Below are positions 7,729-11,128 of a stretch of 11,128 bases of DNA, piece by piece; position 1 is the first letter of the stretch, and every line of letters starts with the position of its first letter. A model generated the notes under the pieces. The model did no database searches. It was not told the DNA's origin and saw only the letters and a program-made list of their open reading frames with translations. The translations under genes and the position numbers were made by a program. The DNA comes from Stephanodiscus triporus (lineage: Eukaryota > Bacillariophyta > Thalassiosirophyceae > Thalassiosirales > Thalassiosiraceae). Where the stretch lies: the NCBI GenBank assembly GCA_036939755.1, contig JALLAZ010001068.1:1-11128 (forward strand), written 5' to 3'.

Positions 7729-7736
7729 CTTGTCAT
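7725..7736 (-). promoter_or_regulatory. Three-codon uORF overlapping the DHHC start (ATGACAAGATGA)
   Basis: An upstream ATG at 7736 reads ATG-ACA-AGA-TGA, and its stop overlaps the main ATG (7728-7726) as ATGA. If the transcript starts upstream of it, this minimal uORF would be met first and the main start would need leaky scanning or termination-reinitiation. The main ATG is itself followed by a second in-frame ATG. Confidence 0.5.
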
Positions 7737-8022
7737 ATGATTTCCATCAAAGTTCCCTTGATTAGTTGCGGCTCGGGTTGCGGCTGGGTGGCGCAGCCGT
7801 TGCCTCCGTACCGCCGATATAATTGGGGGAGGAAGGAGCGCCGCCACCGTGTGCTCTCTCTCACCCTCTCTCTAGTGATAGATGGGGAAATGATGCGCTC
7901 CTTGTTGTTCAGATGCGACAACTATGTGCTTTCGAGGAATATCAACGGTGACAACGTGGCGAGCGCTCATGGGCGTCTCACAAGCCCGGAGGAGCCGGCT
8001 TTTTTTTCATTGGAGCTGAAAT
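7737..8022. other. Presumed 5' leader and promoter of the DHHC gene
   Basis: No gene is supported here. A 95-codon plus-strand frame begins at 7737, nine bases from the DHHC start on the other strand, and has no recognisable features; I treat it as chance. There is a CT-rich stretch at 7852-7875. Confidence 0.45.
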
Positions 8023-8098
8023 AAAAAGAAGGGAGAAAAAGGGGGAGAAGGAAAGTAAAAAAAAGAAGGGAAAAGGAGGGAAAAAAGAAGGGAAAAGA
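8023..8098 (+). repeat. 76-bp homopurine tract with G-runs
   Basis: All bases are A or G except one T at 8056. It contains G-runs of three to five at 8031, 8041, 8068, 8078 and 8090. Such tracts can form intramolecular triplex DNA. It lies about 300 bp upstream of the DHHC start codon and would read as a polypyrimidine tract on that gene's sense strand. Confidence 0.85.
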
Positions 8099-8194
8099 TA
8101 AGATAAACGCTCATTTATTTAAGTCCTACTTCCGTCCCCATGCATAAAACTAAAAACATTCCTCCTGATCGCAAAGCTCCCGTCCGCCGCCTCC

Positions 8195-8850
8195 AAAAAA
8201 GCAAGGCCGCCGGCGGCGGTGACTGCGACTGCTCACAGACAACAATCAACCAAAAGCGGCAGCGGAAGAAACGGTGGAGGCTGCCGAGATAGTGCTGGCA
8301 ACGGCAAAGGCAGCGGCGACGATGGCAAAGACGACGAAAACGATGGCGACGGTGATGATGATGATTAAGATAGAGGCGGTGTTGGTAAAAGGACAATGTC
8401 AACAACGACAACAACGATGACGATGATGGCGGCGGCGATGGTGATGACGACGGCGACAGCGGTGCCACAAGAATGACGATGACAATAACGACGACGGAAG
8501 CGGCGATGGCAATGGCGGCGGTGGCTGCAGCGGAAGAAGCGGTGGAGGCTGCGGTGGCGACGACGACAGCGGTCGGCGGTAGTGTCGACAACGGCGGCAG
8601 CAACAATGGCGCTGTGGCTGCGGCGACAGCAGGAACAGCGATGGCGGCGGCGGCGGCGGCGGCGGCAGCCGAGATGGTGCTGGAGTGACGACAGCATTGA
8701 CGATGGCACTGTGGCTGCTCTGACAGCAGGAACAGCAATGGCGGCAGTGGCGGCGGCTGTGGATGTGGCTACGACGATAGCAGCAACAGCAATGGTAGCA
8801 ACGGCGGAGGCAGCGGCGGCAGTGGGGACAGCGTGCGGCGGCGACAGCAC
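8195..8850. repeat. GNN-triplet low-complexity block with imperfect minisatellite units
   Basis: About 650 bp are built almost wholly of GGC, GCG, GAC, GAT and GCA-type triplets. Long frames appear on both strands (Ala-rich on plus; Arg/His/Ser or Ala-rich on minus), as expected of triplet-biased DNA rather than genes. Longer imperfect duplications are visible: a unit around 8605-8646 recurs at 8702-8743 (offset 97 bp, not a multiple of three). GCGGAAGAA(A/G)CGGTGGAGGC-type words near 8263 and 8530 also recur. The non-triplet offset argues against coding constraint. Confidence 0.75.
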
Positions 8851-9257
8851 GTATTCCATCATTTCCCAAGCAGTCAATTGTTTGAGCTTTTTGGCAGGCT
8901 ACCACTGCATTCTTCAAAGAAACTTTGACATCAGAGGCCGTTGCTTCGTCCCGCCTCCGTCCTAGGTCTAGTAGCAGCTATGTGTATGAGGACCCGGTGG
9001 ATACACACAGGCAGTTGGGCTTTGGAATCACGTTCTAATAATGATTCGGAATCCCTCCTGCCCAACTCCGTCGGCACCAAAAGAGATGCTTCCTCCATAT
9101 TTGTGTAATCAAGTATCTGTAGGTGACGGAGGAGTCTGATGATATGATATGAAATGAATGAATGATGTTCCTGCGCACGATCGCGGAGCTCAGTGAAACT
9201 GTGAAAAGGCAGGCAGTCTGGCTTGTCGAGCCACGTTGCCACCTACTCAACATTTGT
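8851..9257. other. Downstream flank or 3' terminus of the retroelement
   Basis: This lies between the triplet block and the end of the recombinase frame. A 103-codon minus-strand frame (9242-8931) begins only with GTG and has no domain. An inverted pair AGTTGGGC / GCCCAACT lies near 9013 and 9064. The 3' non-coding part and terminal repeat of the element probably end somewhere here, but the boundary cannot be seen without a second copy. Confidence 0.4.
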
Positions 9258-10508
9258 TCAAGTCTCGGCATTGTCGGGATGGTTGCGTTGCCTGGGATCG
9301 TGGTGGGAAACTGTAGGGGATGAATAGTTGGGAATGTAACGATGGAACATGTGGGTGAGCATTTTCCGTGAGACGTCGTGGTTGAATTCTTTGACCCGCT
9401 TCTGAATGTAGCGAAGGAATGCGTCGCTTGACCAGCGGCCAATCATCATAATGAGGAAGACTGGGCAACCGCCAAGGAACATTGCCATGGCAGCCCCCGA
9501 ACGGATGGAGTGTGTGCCAATTTGGGTGGGAGCAATGTGGAGGAAATCCTCCCCAATTGCCAAAATGGCATCGTGCAACGCGTTTGCAATTTGCTTTGAC
9601 GTGATATGGTCGATGCAATCGCACCTCCAGATGGCAGAGATGGGGGTGTCGTTGGTTGATCCCAGGTACAATTGGATCCGACGGACAATGGCGGCGGCGG
9701 CGCGGACTGGGCAAAGGGTGATGTCGCCGGATGCCATTTGGGTCGTAGTGTCGTTCTTCTCGTCTTTTTTCTGCATTTCGAAGGTGACGTTGAGGCAATC
9801 GGCATATTTGAGTGATGGGTCGTTGTGGTCGATGAGTCAACCGTTTTTGAAGAAGCAGAGGTTCTGAAGACAAAGGATTTCAGTTCGTCGCTTTTCCTGT
9901 TGTGGGACTTTGACGTATTCGCACGAACGCATGGCAAAGAAGAAGGCAAGGACGGTGAGTTGCGAAATCACGCACTGTTGCTCCGTCAGTTGGCGCTTGG
10001 CGATTTTGGCAATGACACAGACGGGGATGGCCTTCTGTTGTTTTTCTTTGGGGTCTTTGTTTTTGAAGGCGTGGAATTGTCGTTGTAGAATGAAGCTAAG
10101 CTGTACGTTGTCGTCTTTGGTTGGGTTGGGTCGGCCGTTTTCCCTGAAGGTCGAAGATACATCCGAGATGGTATTCTTGATTGTGCCAGAAGCCAAGGTG
10201 TCATAAGCCTTGCCTGAATATCGTCCCTGCCGGAGAGCCATGGCAAAGGCTCCGATGATCCTGTTCCGTTGAGATCTGGTGAAGGATTCGAGGTAGGGGT
10301 CGTGGGAGAGCCCGATGGAGGTAAGGTACTGGTTGAATCGTCGCCACGACCGAGCTTGGTTCTCGTGTGTGCTTCCCGTAACTGCTCCTTCACGGGCAGT
10401 TTCAGCAGCAACGAGGTCAACCACGAGCTGATTTCGTTGGGCAACGGTACTGTTTGAAAATGCTGTGGAAGCTGGGAGGGGCAAGTGGAACGGAGGGTTA
10501 GGGTTAGG
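9258..10508 (-). pseudogene. Tyrosine recombinase of the retroelement, one in-frame TGA
   Basis: The frame is open from 10508 (after a TAA at 10511-10509) to a TGA at 9258, about 417 codons, except for one TGA at 9839-9837. The N-terminal part has a core-binding-like region (HENQARSWRRFNQYLTSIG; then FAMALRQGRYSG). The catalytic domain has FFFAMRSCEY (first Arg), a Lys-rich hairpin region (FEMQKKDEKND), GTHSIRSGAAMAM (His-x-x-Arg), GRWSSDAFLRYI (Trp and nucleophile Tyr), so the R-H-R-W-Y set is complete. It ends RQRNHPDNAET. The TGA falls between FFKNG and LIDHNDP, before the lysine region. There is no ATG ahead of the N-terminal domain; the frame seems to start only with TTG at 10484, so expression would need frameshifting from the RNase H frame. 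Separately, the internal TGA marks a recently inactivated copy. Confidence 0.83.
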
Positions 10509-11128
10509 TTATCATCGGAACGGTCAAAACTGCACGAGAGAGCGTCGGCGATGTTGTTCTCTTGATCCGGGAACCATTGGGAGTATTCTTTGACGCTATT
10601 TTTGAGGAAGAGCGTGGCATGATGGTGTGCTGTGTCGATGCGGATGGAGGCTTGGGTTGGGTCGGAGTCGACCCCGGTGTACTCTCGGAAATTGGTTTTC
10701 TGGAGCCAGCCGGCAGAGGTGGAGCTGTCCGTCATGGAGAGTGCGCAGTCGCCTCGATTCAATCGTCCGGCTAGCATTTCGACCAACGGGGTGATGATTG
10801 AAGCGATGTATTCGAGGAGGTTGTTTGATGCACGGAAACAAAGTTCTTCGAGAATTTCGAAGCGCCATGCAAATCCTTGGTCCGAGTAGCCGCCGAGGCC
10901 AAACGGGCACGAATCTGAGCGGTAGATGTGGGTGGGCATTCGGAAGGCAATGAGGTTCATGCTTATTCCGTTCTTGGCGATGTCGAGGAAACGAAGCATG
11001 AGGAGCAGATCATTTCTACAGGCGTCGCTGATTCGGATTGTTCGGCGATGCGTGGCTGAGCGTTGGAGGTCGTGTAGGCGGCTGAGGAAATCGTAGACAC
11101 CTGGCACAACTAATGCAAGGTGTCCTAG
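9986..11128 (-). CDS. Reverse transcriptase-RNase H polyprotein of the retroelement, C-terminal part
   Basis: The frame is open from the right edge (LGHLALVVPGVYDFLSRL, the connection after the polymerase) to a stop at 9986, about 380 codons. An RNase H domain is complete: YRSDSCPFGLGGYSD (first Asp), ASNNLLEYIASI (Glu), CALSMTDSSTSAGWL (Asp) and NNIADALS (final Asp), in the order and context of retroelement RNase H. After about 10510 the frame continues as EISSWLTSLLLKLPVKEQLREAHTR and then becomes Pro/Ser/Thr-rich. From 10508 to 9986 it overlaps the recombinase, which is in the -1 phase, so the tail may be partly or wholly a by-product of recombinase coding. No disabling change is seen in this part; the polymerase motifs are outside the window. 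Its first window codons are internal, not a start. Confidence 0.82.
   Translation of the reverse strand, partial: LGHLALVVPGVYDFLSRLHDLQRSATHRRTIRISDACRNDLLLMLRFLDIAKNGISMNLIAFRMPTHIYRSDSCPFGLGGYSDQGFAWRFEILEELCFRASNNLLEYIASIITPLVEMLAGRLNRGDCALSMTDSSTSAGWLQKTNFREYTGVDSDPTQASIRIDTAHHHATLFLKNSVKEYSQWFPDQENNIADALSCSFDRSDDNLTLTLRSTCPSQLPQHFQTVPLPNEISSWLTSLLLKLPVKEQLREAHTRTKLGRGDDSTSTLPPSGSPTTPTSNPSPDLNGTGSSEPLPWLSGRDDIQARLMTPWLLAQSRIPSRMYLRPSGKTADPTQPKTTTYSLASFYNDNSTPSKTKTPKKNNRRPSPSVSLPKSPSAN
10495..10511 (+). repeat. Telomere-like GGGTTA GGGTTA GGTTA at the RT/YR junction
   Basis: Two exact and one shortened telomere-type unit. On the minus strand they encode NLTLTL in the RNase H frame and contain the TAA that opens the recombinase frame. 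Because they lie inside a long coding frame they are more likely coincidence than an old telomere. Confidence 0.5.

Larger units (their letters stand above)
9258..11128 (-). mobile_element. Tyrosine-recombinase retrotransposon (DIRS/Ngaro-like), 3' part
   Basis: Reading leftward, an RNase H domain comes first, followed by an overlapping tyrosine recombinase in another phase. This is the arrangement of YR retrotransposons, which integrate by a recombinase instead of a DDE integrase. No methyltransferase-like domain is seen between them, unlike classical DIRS. Gag and the polymerase core would lie beyond the right edge. Terminal repeats were not identified. Confidence 0.82.

Noticed and set aside
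7737..8024. 95-codon plus-strand frame starting nine bases from the DHHC start
   Set aside because: There is no room for a promoter, no domain, and it overlaps the expected DHHC leader.
8115..8965. Several 120-200 codon frames on both strands
   Set aside because: They all arise from GNN-triplet bias; they are Ala- or Arg/His/Ser-rich with no conserved content.
8931..9242. 103-codon minus-strand frame after the recombinase
   Set aside because: It starts with GTG only, has no domain, and probably lies in the element's 3' non-coding part.
9247..9949. Minus-strand frames of 208 and 167 codons
   Set aside because: They are alternative-phase shadows of the tyrosine recombinase.
10495..10511. Interstitial telomere
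   Set aside because: There are only two and a fraction units, inside a continuous retroelement coding frame.

Overview
The window looks like nuclear DNA of a diatom, probably a centric one. The reasons are: a small protein with a bipartite plastid presequence (a signal peptide with an ALG|FT junction, the diatom ASAFAP type); short GT-AG introns with GTAAGT donors; eukaryote-only families (a TLDc protein and a DHHC S-acyltransferase); and a retroelement with RNase H and tyrosine recombinase domains of a kind common in diatom genomes. Species cannot be fixed from sequence alone. There is no bacterial operon logic; genes are single transcription units separated by 0.3-1.2 kb.

Layout. (1) 1-184: 5' end of a Gly-rich, GC-rich coding frame on the minus strand, running off the left edge. 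(2) 185-1204: no convincing gene; one open stretch (808-1204) has protein-like composition. (3) 1205-3277, minus: intact 690-aa TLDc protein with an N-myristoylation signal, resembling the MEAK7 type. (4) 3278-3591: short divergent promoter region with a direct repeat, a CA microsatellite and a 16-bp perfect palindrome. (5) 3592-3993, plus: 133-aa plastid-targeted single-span membrane protein of unknown function. (6) 4617-5039, possibly extending to 5218 through a small intron, minus: basic hypothetical protein. (7) 5219-6424: intergenic, with a strong G-quadruplex candidate on the minus strand. (8) 6425-7728, minus: two-exon DHHC palmitoyltransferase, 410 aa, with a 71-nt intron cutting the active-site motif between DHHCPW and MNNCVG, and a three-codon uORF abutting its start. 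(9) 8023-8850: a homopurine tract, then a long GNN-triplet low-complexity block. (10) 9258-11128, minus: 3' half of a YR retrotransposon (DIRS/Ngaro-like). It comprises an RNase H domain frame open to the right edge and an overlapping tyrosine-recombinase frame in the -1 phase, broken by one in-frame TGA.

The resident genes show no obvious shared pathway. The TLDc protein (predicted to be lipid-anchored) and the DHHC enzyme (which lipidates proteins) both concern membrane association, but nothing in the sequence links them directly. I found no clear new defence or regulatory system. The most interesting points are the RT/YR frame overlap without a usable ATG, the single nonsense codon in an otherwise complete recombinase, the unknown plastid membrane protein, and a cluster of TACGATA motifs near gene starts.
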